DNA of 16,138 nucleotides from Nitrospirota bacterium (GCA_016198945.1 JACQHO010000220.1:1-16138); one strand, 5' to 3'. Positions 7,345 to 14,241 are shown, counted from the first letter of the stretch. The notes: generated by a model not told the origin, from the letters alone. Program-made: numbers and translations.

Positions 7345-8412
7345 TCAGGACGGTTTTTCGGTCTTGAGTTTTTCGAGCTCTTCTTTGATCAGGATCTCGG
7401 CCAGGGAGGGCACGACCTCCCAGGCGACCTTCTCAATGATCTCTTTCGCGATTTTGGAAACGACGGCCTCCACCATTTCCTGAGAAACGGCCGCGCTTGG
7501 GCCGGATGGGGCCTGAGCCGATGGAGCGGGAGAGGGCGGAATCTCGACGGTTTCCGGGCCGGCATAGAGATGCGGAAATGCCTCTTCCAGCATTGCCGGA
7601 GTGATCGGCGCGGAAGGCGCTTCCGTGGGAGGAGTTGAAGACGCTTCGGCAACCGGAGGCGGCGGTGGGGGTTGAGCGGCAGCGGGTGGCGGCGGGATGC
7701 GCAACCCGATGACCGTCTGTTCCGATTCGTCCGGTCCCGGCATCGGGTCGGCCACCGGCGGCGCGGGCGTTTCTTTCGGGGGTTCGGGCCGGACGGGCGG
7801 CGGGACGACAAAATCGGCCCGGCTCTGAACCATCGTCATCTCGTTGTCCTGTTCCGTGCGGCGATCTTCGGATTTTTGAGTCGCTTCCTCGGAAGGTTTC
7901 TCTCCCGGCAAGGACCATCCCAGCAGCTCTTCGATCTTCATGATCTCGGCCTGCTCTTTTGCGGTCGGTTGAAGCGGCGGCGCGGCCGGGGTCTCGACGG
8001 CCGCAGACACGGGCGGCCGGGGGGCCTTGTCGATCACCGTGGCCGTTCCCTGGGAAAGATCCTTGAGTTTTTCGATCAACTCCCTCGGCTCCAGGGGCTT
8101 CTTGACGAAGTCGACGACGCCGAGAGAGAGCAGTTTGTTCGGGTCGTAGCTGTCCGTGGCGCTGACCAGTACAAGAATCGGCCGTTCTTTTGCGGACTGT
8201 TTTTGTTTGACCTTTTCGCAAAAGCGGATGAAGCTGATGCCTTCGAGGTGATAATCCGCGAGGATCAGGTCGGGGTCGATTTGGGTGAGGAGGTCCAGCG
8301 CGGAGAGGCCGTCGTTCAGGTAGGTGACCTCGAAGGTCTCGCGGGAGAGGTTGTATTCCACCAACTTCTGTATGGCAAGATTGCTATCTACGACCAGAAG
8401 TTTTTTGGCCAT
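7345..8412 (-). CDS. Response regulator receiver protein with Pro-rich linker and C-terminal helix
   Basis: A 355-residue protein. Residues 1-118 are a CheY-like receiver: KKLLVVDS (Asp9), phospho-acceptor Asp53 in LILADYHLEG, Ser84 in LVSATD and Lys105 in FVKKPLEP. The second acidic residue of the usual DD pair is Ser10, so metal binding may be altered. Residues about 125-300 are low-complexity Pro/Ala/Glu, with runs such as PPPPAAAQPPPPPPV. Residues about 310-355 form a charged helix containing IEKVAWEVVPSLAEILIKEE. From memory, a similar C-terminal segment occurs in receiver proteins of Deltaproteobacteria and Nitrospirota. There is no DNA-binding or enzymatic output domain, so signalling is probably by protein contact. 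It lies downstream of a diguanylate cyclase but has its own promoter. AAGG precedes the ATG. Confidence 0.85.
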   Translation of the reverse strand: MAKKLLVVDSNLAIQKLVEYNLSRETFEVTYLNDGLSALDLLTQIDPDLILADYHLEGISFIRFCEKVKQKQSAKERPILVLVSATDSYDPNKLLSLGVVDFVKKPLEPRELIEKLKDLSQGTATVIDKAPRPPVSAAVETPAAPPLQPTAKEQAEIMKIEELLGWSLPGEKPSEEATQKSEDRRTEQDNEMTMVQSRADFVVPPPVRPEPPKETPAPPVADPMPGPDESEQTVIGLRIPPPPAAAQPPPPPPVAEASSTPPTEAPSAPITPAMLEEAFPHLYAGPETVEIPPSPAPSAQAPSGPSAAVSQEMVEAVVSKIAKEIIEKVAWEVVPSLAEILIKEELEKLKTEKPS

Positions 8413-8489
8413 GCGTAGATGCCTTTCGGGTGAAGTGATGGATGAACCGAGGTCACGACCCGCCGCCCGGACTCATCCGAAGTTTTTTG

Positions 8490-8518
8490 AACGTAACATA
8501 ATTATCAAAGACTGTCAA
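8490..8518 (-). promoter_or_regulatory. Sigma-70 promoter of the receiver protein gene
   Basis: On the minus strand TTGACA (8518-8513, exact), 17 bases, TACGTT (8495-8490). It begins just after the stop codon of the diguanylate cyclase and would give a leader of about 70 bases. The weak -10 resembles that of hrcA (TACGCT). Confidence 0.6.
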
Positions 8519-8522
8519 GGTG

Positions 8523-9716
8523 TTACGAGAGCGTGGAGTAGCTCACAACACGGTTACGACCCGACTTCTTGGCCGCCTCCAGCGCCGTTTCGGCTTTTTT
8601 GATCAGCTCTTTGGGATCCTTCGCATCGTCCGGATAAACCGCAAGCCCTCCGCTGATCGTGACGCGCTTCAAAGAGAAGGGATGGGCCTCGACAGATTTT
8701 CGGGTTCGTTCCGCCACGAACAGCCCCTTTTCCGGATCGGTCTCCGGCAGGACGACGGCCATCTCTTCACCGCCATAGCGGCAAGGGATGTCCACCGTGC
8801 GAAGGCCGTCCTTGATGATGTTTCCCACGATCCGAAGAACCTGGTCCCCCTCCAGCCTTCCGAACAGCCGGTTGTAGGACTCAAACTGATCCAGATCGAA
8901 AATCACGACGGTCAGCGGCCGGTTGTACCGTTGAGCCTTCTGGAATTCGCGATCGAGATATTTATAAAAGGAGGTGACGTTGTACAGCTTGGTGAGACTG
9001 TCCAGGTCGGCCTGTTGCTGGATTTCATCCAGGAGAAGAAGATTCTCCAACGCGACCACGCCCAGATTGCAGATCAGGTTCATCAACCGTCGGCCGTTTT
9101 CCGGAAGGACGGTCATCCCGCCGACGTTGATCACGCCGTAAAATCGGTCCCAATGGACGAGGGGGGCGCAGACATCGGTCTGGATCGTTCGGAATCGGTC
9201 GTGTTGAAAGGAGGATTTTACCAGATTGCTTTCCTTTTCAAAATCGCCGGCCGTCATGATGACCCGCTTTCTGGCCGTCCAGCCGATCCGACCCTCTCCC
9301 GGCTTGATCCGCTGCAGGCCGTCCGCCTTCTCGGAGGAGAGACCCACCTGGGCTTTTAAAACGAGCTCGTCCTTCTCGAGCGCGAAGAGGGAGACCTCTT
9401 TGGCATCCAGAAGCTTCTGCGTGAGGAGCACGATCGTCTCTTCCAGCTCCCGTGTCGTGTGGACGGTGGATAACTGCTTCGCAAGGTCGGGGAGAAGCAG
9501 AAGGATGCTGGAGAGATTGGCCGTTTCTTGTTTGACATGGAGAAAGGATTGCCGTTGCTGTGTCAGGGCGCGTTCTTTGAGGTCCAGCTCCGACCGGAGA
9601 TGGCGCAGATCGTTTTCCATGCGCCGGGTCGTGCCCGACAGGCGAAACAGGAGGGCGAGACCGAACAGGGCCAGAAGTCCCACGACGATTCCGATGAGGA
9701 TTGTGACGAGCAGCAT
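8523..9716 (-). CDS. Membrane-anchored GAF-GGDEF diguanylate cyclase
   Basis: Makes cyclic di-GMP from two GTP. The 397-residue protein has one N-terminal membrane helix (residues 2-24), a coiled-coil stretch (30-68), a GAF-like sensory domain (about 80-225, including CAPLVHWDRFYGVINVGG) and a GGDEF domain (235-395). The GGDEF domain shows DSLTKLYN, metal Asp274/Asp276 in FDLDQF, a complete inhibitory I-site RTVD (306-309) five residues before the active site, and GGEEM (315-319) in place of GG(D/E)EF. Met at the fifth position is unusual, but the catalytic Glu residues are intact, so activity is likely, with product feedback through the I-site. It follows the Memo gene by 23 bases and is probably cotranscribed with it. 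Confidence 0.9.
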   Translation of the reverse strand: MLLVTILIGIVVGLLALFGLALLFRLSGTTRRMENDLRHLRSELDLKERALTQQRQSFLHVKQETANLSSILLLLPDLAKQLSTVHTTRELEETIVLLTQKLLDAKEVSLFALEKDELVLKAQVGLSSEKADGLQRIKPGEGRIGWTARKRVIMTAGDFEKESNLVKSSFQHDRFRTIQTDVCAPLVHWDRFYGVINVGGMTVLPENGRRLMNLICNLGVVALENLLLLDEIQQQADLDSLTKLYNVTSFYKYLDREFQKAQRYNRPLTVVIFDLDQFESYNRLFGRLEGDQVLRIVGNIIKDGLRTVDIPCRYGGEEMAVVLPETDPEKGLFVAERTRKSVEAHPFSLKRVTISGGLAVYPDDAKDPKELIKKAETALEAAKKSGRNRVVSYSTLS

Positions 9717-9739
9717 AAACTCAATCCTGCCGATGCCCG

Positions 9740-10543
9740 TTATTCTATGACAAGGCCGGCGTAACCCACCACCTCGGCGTAATCACCGCTGGTCTCGCCG
9801 GATGTCATGTACTTGACGAGGCGGGCCTGTTTGGCCCCGAGGCGGAGGGCGGCGAAGAGCGCCGCGACCGTTGGAGCGAAACCGCACATCGAGATCTGGT
9901 TCTTCCGGATCACCCGGTGGAGTCCGACCGGGTCCAAGGACAAGATTTCGTCGATCGCCCAGCGGTCCTTTTTCCGTGCCACGTCATCCGGCTCATAGTG
10001 GCTCATGTCCGTGCTGGCGACCAGCAGAACCGGACGGCCGGTTCCCAGAATGGCGTCCGCCATCGCCTCGCCCAGAAGCTGGCAGACGCGCAGGTCGATG
10101 CTCATCATGATCACCGGCACGATCGTTACGTCCGGGCGGAAATACTGAAGAAAGGGAAGCTGAACTTCGAGACAATGTTCGAGCTGGTGCGCTTCGATGT
10201 CGGATTCGGCGGGAGGGCAGCGTTCCAGCACCGCATCGGCCAGCATGCGATCAATCGCGACGGTGCCGTTCGGCATGGTCCAGCCGCCTTCCCCGTAGAC
10301 CGAGACGGACGGGCCGAGACCGGTATGATTTGGACCGATGAGCATGACGGTGTCCGGAATCCGGGTGCGGGAGTAAACGGCCCCCGCAACGGGGCCGGAG
10401 TAGATCAGGCCGGCATGAGGGCAGACGAGGAGCCGGGCGGGTTGCGGCTGCAGGTCCTTTTCAATATACCGCTCCACCTGGTTTCGAAGGGGGCCGGGGG
10501 CCGCGGCATAGAACCGGCCGGCAACGGCGGGGCTGCGGAGCAT
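9740..10543 (-). CDS. AmmeMemoRadiSam system protein B (Memo family)
   Basis: A 267-residue member of the Memo family, related to class III extradiol dioxygenases. It starts MLRSPAVAGRFY, which is diagnostic. Putative metal ligands correspond to those of human MEMO1: His43 in CPHAGLIYSGP, His73 in IGPNHTG and Cys220 in SMCGFAPT. His119 and His123 (EAHQLEHCLEVQLPFL) and His182 (STDMSHYEP) line the same pocket. The bacterial name comes from a frequent association with an AMMECR1-domain protein and a radical SAM enzyme; neither is in this window. The exact reaction is unknown. GAGG lies five bases before the ATG. A diguanylate cyclase follows 23 bases downstream. Confidence 0.92.
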   Translation of the reverse strand: MLRSPAVAGRFYAAAPGPLRNQVERYIEKDLQPQPARLLVCPHAGLIYSGPVAGAVYSRTRIPDTVMLIGPNHTGLGPSVSVYGEGGWTMPNGTVAIDRMLADAVLERCPPAESDIEAHQLEHCLEVQLPFLQYFRPDVTIVPVIMMSIDLRVCQLLGEAMADAILGTGRPVLLVASTDMSHYEPDDVARKKDRWAIDEILSLDPVGLHRVIRKNQISMCGFAPTVAALFAALRLGAKQARLVKYMTSGETSGDYAEVVGYAGLVIE

Positions 10544-10578
10544 GGGAACCTCATCGGGGTTGAAGCGCCTTCGATTTA

Positions 10579-10608
10579 AAGATACAAGATAAAAAGGCTA
10601 AAAAGCAA
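10579..10608 (-). promoter_or_regulatory. Possible promoter of the Memo-cyclase pair
   Basis: In an AT-rich patch on the minus strand, TTGCTT (10608-10603) and TATCTT (10584-10579) are 18 bases apart, about 36 bases upstream of the Memo ATG. The -35 match is poor. The rest of the 105-base gap to nrdJ holds no gene or clear terminator. Confidence 0.35.
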
Positions 10609-10648
10609 GCGATTGGATTCGATCTCCGACCGTCGCGCCGGCCGCCCG

Positions 10649-12388
10649 TCAGCAATAGTGAACATTCGCGCAGGTCAAAACCTGTCGGTCCCGGCTGCCG
10701 CTCCGGTAGATCGTGACGCCTTTGCAGCCGGATCGGTAGGCCAGAAGGAAGGCCCGGCGGACCTGGTCCGGCGTGGACGTTTCGGGAAAATTCACGGTCT
10801 TGGAGACGGCGTTGTCGGTGAATTTCTGGAAGGCGGCCTGCATTCGGACATGGTATTCGGGGGCAATGTCGTGCGCCGTGACAAAAAGCCGTCGGAGGTC
10901 TTTTGGGATTTTCATGTCCCGTTGGATGGATCCCCGGCGGGCGATCCGGGCCAGGAGATCCTTGTTATAAATGCCGGCCGCGCGTGCGGCCTGGATGAAA
11001 AGGGGATGGACCTCCGCCAGCTTCAAATCCTCCATCGCCGTGCGCGTCGTGGCGATTCCGTAAAGAGGTTCGATCCCGCTGGAGCATCCGGCGATGATCG
11101 CCAGCGTTCCCGTCGGCGCGATCGTGGTTGTGGTCGCGTTGCGCAACCGCGGGCCGCGGGGGGCATGGATGCTTTGCGGGAAGTTTGGGAATACGCCGCG
11201 TTCTCCGGCCAGGAGGACCGACGCCCGGCGGGTTTCCTCCCGGATAAAGGCCATGAGCCGTTCCGCGAAGGCGATGGCCGGGTCGGAATCATACGGGATG
11301 CCGAGAAGAATCAAGAGGTCCGCAAATCCCATCACGCCCAGCCCGATCTTGCGATTGCCCCGGGTGATGGCCTCGATCTCGGGCAGGGGATAACGGTTCT
11401 GATCAATCACATTATCCAGAAGACGGACCGCCAGCCGGATCGTCCGGCCGAGTTTTTCCTCATCCAGCATCGGACCCGAAGGCCCGGGCCGCACCATTTT
11501 GGCCAAATTGATCGAGCCGAGGTTGCAGGACTCGAACGGCAGAAGCGGTTGTTCGCCGCAGGGATTCGTGGTTTCGATCATGCCCAGCGAAGGGGTCGTA
11601 TTGTCACGATTGATCCGATCTAAAAACAGGATTCCGGGTTCGCCGGTCGCCCAAGCGGCCCGGACGATCCGGTCAAAGACGGACGCGGCTGAAAGACGCC
11701 GGACCCGCCGCCGGCTGTTGGGATGAATCAGATCGTACGGCTCTCGTCTCAGAACCGCCTCCATGAAGCGGTCGGTGACGCCGACCGAGAGATTGAAATT
11801 GGTCAGCTCGTGCGGGGCCTGCTTCACCGCGATGAATTCGAGGATGTCGGGATGGTCGACCCGAAGGACGCCCATGTTGGCGCCGCGCCGGGTGCCGCCC
11901 TGCTTGATCACTTCGGTGGCCGTGTTGAAAACCTTCATGAACGAGACCGGCCCGCTGGCGATCCCGTTTGTGGATAGAACCGGATCGTCTTTTGGGCGCA
12001 GCCGGCTGAACGAGAACCCGGTTCCGCCGCCGCTTTGGTGAATGAGGGCGGTCTGCTTTACGGCATCGAAGATGGATCGAAGGGAGTCCTCGACCGGAAG
12101 GACGAAACAGGCCGAGAGCTGCTGCAGTTCCCGCCCGGCGTTCATCAGCGTCGGGGAGTTCGGCAAAAATTCAAGACCGGCCATCAACGCGTAAAAATCG
12201 TCGGATGTTTTTTGAACGTCGGCCCGGGGATCGTAGCGCTTCTCGGCCTCGGCAAGGTTATCGGCCACGCGCCGGAACATCCGGGCCGGGGTTTCGCAAA
12301 CACGGCCGGAGGCGTCTTTTCGAAGATATCGCCGCCTGAGCACGGCGAGGGCGTTCGGCGTGATTGAGGCTGAGCCGGACCGTTTCAT
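10649..12388 (-). CDS. nrdJ: Adenosylcobalamin-dependent (class II) ribonucleotide reductase
   Basis: Reduces ribonucleotides to deoxyribonucleotides using a thiyl radical generated by coenzyme B12, independent of oxygen. From ATG 12388 it is 579 residues. Motifs are the first redox Cys94 in LSACFVLPVEDS, a Gly-rich loop HQSGGGTGFSFSRLRP, the substrate loop KQGGTRRGANMGVL, and the catalytic triad Asn275, Cys277, Glu279 in NPCGEQPL. The second redox Cys288 is in ESCNLGSINLAKM, and ATTTTIAPTGTLAIIAG binds substrate phosphate. The end is short: instead of the usual longer tail with a CxxC zinc motif it stops at CANVHYC. An in-frame TTG at 12397 would add three residues; neither start has a good Shine-Dalgarno sequence. 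It lies 33 bases after the cytochrome c gene and may share its promoter. Confidence 0.94.
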   Translation of the reverse strand: MKRSGSASITPNALAVLRRRYLRKDASGRVCETPARMFRRVADNLAEAEKRYDPRADVQKTSDDFYALMAGLEFLPNSPTLMNAGRELQQLSACFVLPVEDSLRSIFDAVKQTALIHQSGGGTGFSFSRLRPKDDPVLSTNGIASGPVSFMKVFNTATEVIKQGGTRRGANMGVLRVDHPDILEFIAVKQAPHELTNFNLSVGVTDRFMEAVLRREPYDLIHPNSRRRVRRLSAASVFDRIVRAAWATGEPGILFLDRINRDNTTPSLGMIETTNPCGEQPLLPFESCNLGSINLAKMVRPGPSGPMLDEEKLGRTIRLAVRLLDNVIDQNRYPLPEIEAITRGNRKIGLGVMGFADLLILLGIPYDSDPAIAFAERLMAFIREETRRASVLLAGERGVFPNFPQSIHAPRGPRLRNATTTTIAPTGTLAIIAGCSSGIEPLYGIATTRTAMEDLKLAEVHPLFIQAARAAGIYNKDLLARIARRGSIQRDMKIPKDLRRLFVTAHDIAPEYHVRMQAAFQKFTDNAVSKTVNFPETSTPDQVRRAFLLAYRSGCKGVTIYRSGSRDRQVLTCANVHYC

Positions 12389-12421
12389 GACGTTCAACCG
12401 AATCGTGTTAGGAAAGGACGA

Positions 12422-12814
12422 CTACGGGTTGGAGAAGGTGCGGATGTAAGCGAGAACGTGCCAGCGGTCCTGCTCGGCGAGGACCTTATTATAGGCCGGC
12501 ATGCCGGTGCCTTTTCCCCCGTTTGAGATCTTGTTGAAAAGCTCCTGATCGGTCTTGGCCGCCATGGTCTTGCCGTCCGTAAAATTGGGGAGGCTGGAGC
12601 GATTACCGAGGCCGACGCCGTTCTGGCCGTGGCAGGCGGCGCAGTTTTTAGCATAGATCATTTTCCCCAGCTTGGCATCCCCGCGGGATTCCGCGCGGCC
12701 GGCCTGGACCAGGAACAGGGATAGAAGCGCCGATCCGATCAGGAGGCCGATGGGCGGGCCGAGGGGATTCCGTGCTTTGGGATGAAGGAATTTCCCTGGG
12801 GGATGCGGGCGCAC
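12422..12814 (-). CDS. Small secreted c-type cytochrome
   Basis: A class I cytochrome c of 130 residues from GTG 12814. Residues 8-41 form a signal sequence with a basic start and a hydrophobic run IGLLIGSALLSLFLV, with cleavage likely after AGRA. The single haem site is CAACH (58-62) in MIYAKNCAACHGQNGVG, and the distal ligand is Met105 in GTGMPAY. The mature part of about 9 kDa should be a periplasmic electron carrier or subunit. Upstream in-frame codons reach 12943, but that extension crosses the promoter and would bury the signal peptide. Hence I choose GTG 12814, which coincides with the predicted transcription start and has no Shine-Dalgarno sequence. It precedes nrdJ by 33 bases. Confidence 0.85.
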   Translation of the reverse strand: MRPHPPGKFLHPKARNPLGPPIGLLIGSALLSLFLVQAGRAESRGDAKLGKMIYAKNCAACHGQNGVGLGNRSSLPNFTDGKTMAAKTDQELFNKISNGGKGTGMPAYNKVLAEQDRWHVLAYIRTFSNP

Positions 12815-12820
12815 AAAGGA

Positions 12821-12849
12821 ATTATATTCTTGCGGCCCCTGCCTGTCAA
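12821..12849 (-). promoter_or_regulatory. Exact consensus sigma-70 promoter of the cytochrome c gene
   Basis: On the minus strand TTGACA (12849-12844), exactly 17 bases, TATAAT (12826-12821): both boxes and the spacing are perfect consensus. The first purine at the expected distance is the G of the GTG at 12814, pointing to a leaderless message. Confidence 0.88.
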
Positions 12850-12882
12850 GGCCGAAAGCCGCCGGATTTACGGGGACCGGCG

Positions 12883-12911
12883 TTGACAGCCCGGGGCGGT
12901 TTTGATAGAGT
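12883..12911 (+). promoter_or_regulatory. Sigma-70 promoter of the DUF507 pair
   Basis: TTGACA (12883-12888, exact), 17 bases, TAGAGT (12906-12911, four of six). Transcription would begin at about 12917-12921, at or a few bases before the ATG at 12921, which lacks a Shine-Dalgarno sequence. It is arranged back to back with the cytochrome c promoter, the two -35 boxes being 33 bases apart. Confidence 0.72.
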
Positions 12912-12920
12912 GCCGGACTG

Positions 12921-13202
12921 ATGAGACTCAAGAAAGAACGCATCGCCGGACTCGCCCAGATTCTCGTTGATCAATTGACCGAACAACAGGTCATCCGTCC
13001 GGAAGGGCCGAAAGCCGGGCTGGTCTCGTCTCTGGAGCAGATCATCACGGACGAACTGATGATTGAAGACCGTCTCGATGCCGAGGTCCGGCAGATCCTT
13101 GATACCTACAAGGCCCAGATCGAAAAAGGCCAGGTGGATGAGCGAACGATGTTCCTGATGATCAAGAAGCAGCTGGCGAAGGAACGCGGGATGATTTTAT
13201 AG
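12921..13202 (+). CDS. DUF507 family protein, first of a tandem pair
   Basis: A 93-residue, helix-rich soluble protein of unknown function. It begins MRLKKERIAGLAQILVDQL and has the family pattern in the middle (ITDELMIEDRLDAEVRQIL) and at the end (FLMIKKQLAKERGMIL). There is no signal peptide, membrane segment, Cys or catalytic motif. DUF507 genes often occur as two adjacent paralogues, as here. The ATG lies ten bases after the -10 box and lacks a Shine-Dalgarno sequence, so translation may start on a leaderless or very short leader message. The next gene starts 17 bases downstream. Confidence 0.88.
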   Translation: MRLKKERIAGLAQILVDQLTEQQVIRPEGPKAGLVSSLEQIITDELMIEDRLDAEVRQILDTYKAQIEKGQVDERTMFLMIKKQLAKERGMIL

Positions 13203-13219
13203 CACCATTGGAGAGCAGC

Positions 13220-13495
13220 ATGTTGCTCAGCGAGGACAAGATCAGCCATCTCTCCCACCTGATCCTGCAGGGCCTGGCCAAAGGACGCAAGGCCGCCTTT
13301 CTTGTGGAAGAAGAAAAGGTGCTCCGCGAGATCAAGCGGGTCATCGTTCACGAACTTCAACTGGAAGAAGAGATCGATCAGTCGGTCCGGGCCAAGCTGG
13401 CCTCCTATTCGCGGCCCCTCTCGGAAGGCAGCCCGGAATGGGACGTCCTCTATCACAAATTCTTCGCGGAAGAGCGCAAGAAACGGAAGCGGTGA
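13220..13495 (+). CDS. DUF507 family protein, second of a tandem pair
   Basis: A 91-residue paralogue of the preceding gene. It starts MLLSEDKISHLSHLILQGL and contains the family segments VLREIKRVIVHELQLEEEID, SVRAKLASY and EGSPEWDVLYHKFFAEE before a basic tail ERKKRKR. I chose ATG 13220 because GGAGAG sits six to seven bases upstream and SEDKISHL is the usual start of this subfamily. An in-frame TTG at 13208 would add four residues. Function is unknown. The two proteins differ enough to be specialised partners rather than a recent copy, which makes a heterodimer plausible (inference). Confidence 0.9.
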   Translation: MLLSEDKISHLSHLILQGLAKGRKAAFLVEEEKVLREIKRVIVHELQLEEEIDQSVRAKLASYSRPLSEGSPEWDVLYHKFFAEERKKRKR

Positions 13496-13504
13496 GGGGT
13501 CACC

Positions 13505-13529
13505 CGCGCGCGAGGACGGAGGGGAGCCG
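13505..13529 (+). repeat. 25-base intergenic repeat, copy 1
   Basis: Copy 1 begins with CGCGCGCG, then AGGACGGAGG and GGAGCCG. It lies in the 65-base gap between the convergent DUF507 and SDR genes, right after a short GGTGA/TCACC inverted repeat. It differs from copy 2 at one position (base 12, A for C). Confidence 0.85.
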
Positions 13530-13560
13530 ACAGAAATTACGCATCGAATCCCCGGAATTC

Positions 13561-14169
13561 CTACCGTTTCGCAAATTGGCGGGCGTCGATCACGGCGCCG
13601 CTCTTCTTGCCTTCGACGCTGTCCAGATAGGCCCTGGCCACGATCGCGGCCGGCAGACCGGGCGAGCTGTCCATGCCCATCGCCTCCATCGTTTCCTTCA
13701 CCCACGGCGGAGAAACGACATTCACGCGTACGCCCTTCGGCATCTCCAAAGCCGCCGCGCGCACGAATCCCTCGATCCCCGCATTCACCAGACTGATCGC
13801 GGCGCTTCCCACCATCGGCTCCGAAGCGAGGATGCCGCTCGTCAAGGTAAACGAGCCCCGCTCGGCGATCAAGGGAAGACCCAGCCGCACAAGGTTTACC
13901 TGGCCCATCAGCTTGTTCGACAGACCCAGATGGAAATCCGGGTCCGTCAAGTCCTTCAGCGCGCCGAACTTCGCCAGGCCGGCCGCGCAGACGACCGCAT
14001 CAAAAGAGCCGACGGCGCGGTACAGCTTCTTGATCGATTCCTGCGAGGAAAGATCCACCTGATAATCCCCCCGCCGATTTCCGGCCTTAATCACCTCGTG
14101 ACGACCGGATAGCGCATCGACCACCGCCCGCCCGATCGTGCCCGTTGCACCGATCACGATAATCTTCAT
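13561..14169 (-). CDS. Short-chain dehydrogenase/reductase-like protein lacking the YxxxK pair
   Basis: A 202-residue Rossmann-fold protein. The nucleotide loop GATGTIG is at residues 7-13, a likely cofactor-selecting GNRRGD at 30-35, VVCAAGLAKFG (an NNAG-like turn) at 59-69 and Ser111 in TLTSGILAS. Where the catalytic Tyr and Lys should be (about 124 and 128) it reads SAAISLVNAGIEGFVRAAA, so the pair is absent while the flanking pattern and VNVVSPPWVKET are kept. It may bind NAD(P) without classic SDR catalysis, or use another mechanism. ATG 14169 is chosen because GGGAGGTG lies just upstream; earlier in-frame codons run through repeat-rich DNA. It is flanked on both sides by copies of a 25-base repeat. 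Confidence 0.85.
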   Translation of the reverse strand: MKIIVIGATGTIGRAVVDALSGRHEVIKAGNRRGDYQVDLSSQESIKKLYRAVGSFDAVVCAAGLAKFGALKDLTDPDFHLGLSNKLMGQVNLVRLGLPLIAERGSFTLTSGILASEPMVGSAAISLVNAGIEGFVRAAALEMPKGVRVNVVSPPWVKETMEAMGMDSSPGLPAAIVARAYLDSVEGKKSGAVIDARQFAKR

Positions 14170-14216
14170 AAGCACCTCCCAATCGTTCCATGGTCCAGCC
14201 CTTGTCGCCCCGCCGC

Positions 14217-14241
14217 CGCGCGCGAGGCCGGAGGGGAGCCG
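14217..14241 (+). repeat. 25-base intergenic repeat, copy 2
   Basis: The copy starts CGCGCGCG, continues AGGCCGGAGG and ends GGAGCCG. It lies in the gap between the DUF1499 gene and the SDR gene (both minus strand), 48 bases upstream of the SDR start. It matches each of the other two copies at 24 of 25 positions. Confidence 0.85.

Noticed and set aside
10613..11623. 336-codon open frame on the plus strand opposite nrdJ
   Set aside because: It runs antisense to conserved NrdJ sequence, has low-complexity Arg/Gly/Asp composition and no ribosome site.
12815..12943. Longer cytochrome c start (173 residues from 12943)
   Set aside because: It would translate through the consensus promoter and put 43 non-signal residues before the signal peptide.
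13491..13504. GGTGA-GGGG-TCACC inverted repeat at the DUF507 stop as a terminator
   Set aside because: The stem is only five base pairs and no T-run follows on either strand.
13106..13705. 199-codon minus-strand frame across both DUF507 genes
   Set aside because: It covers two recognised plus-strand genes and a repeat; no family features.
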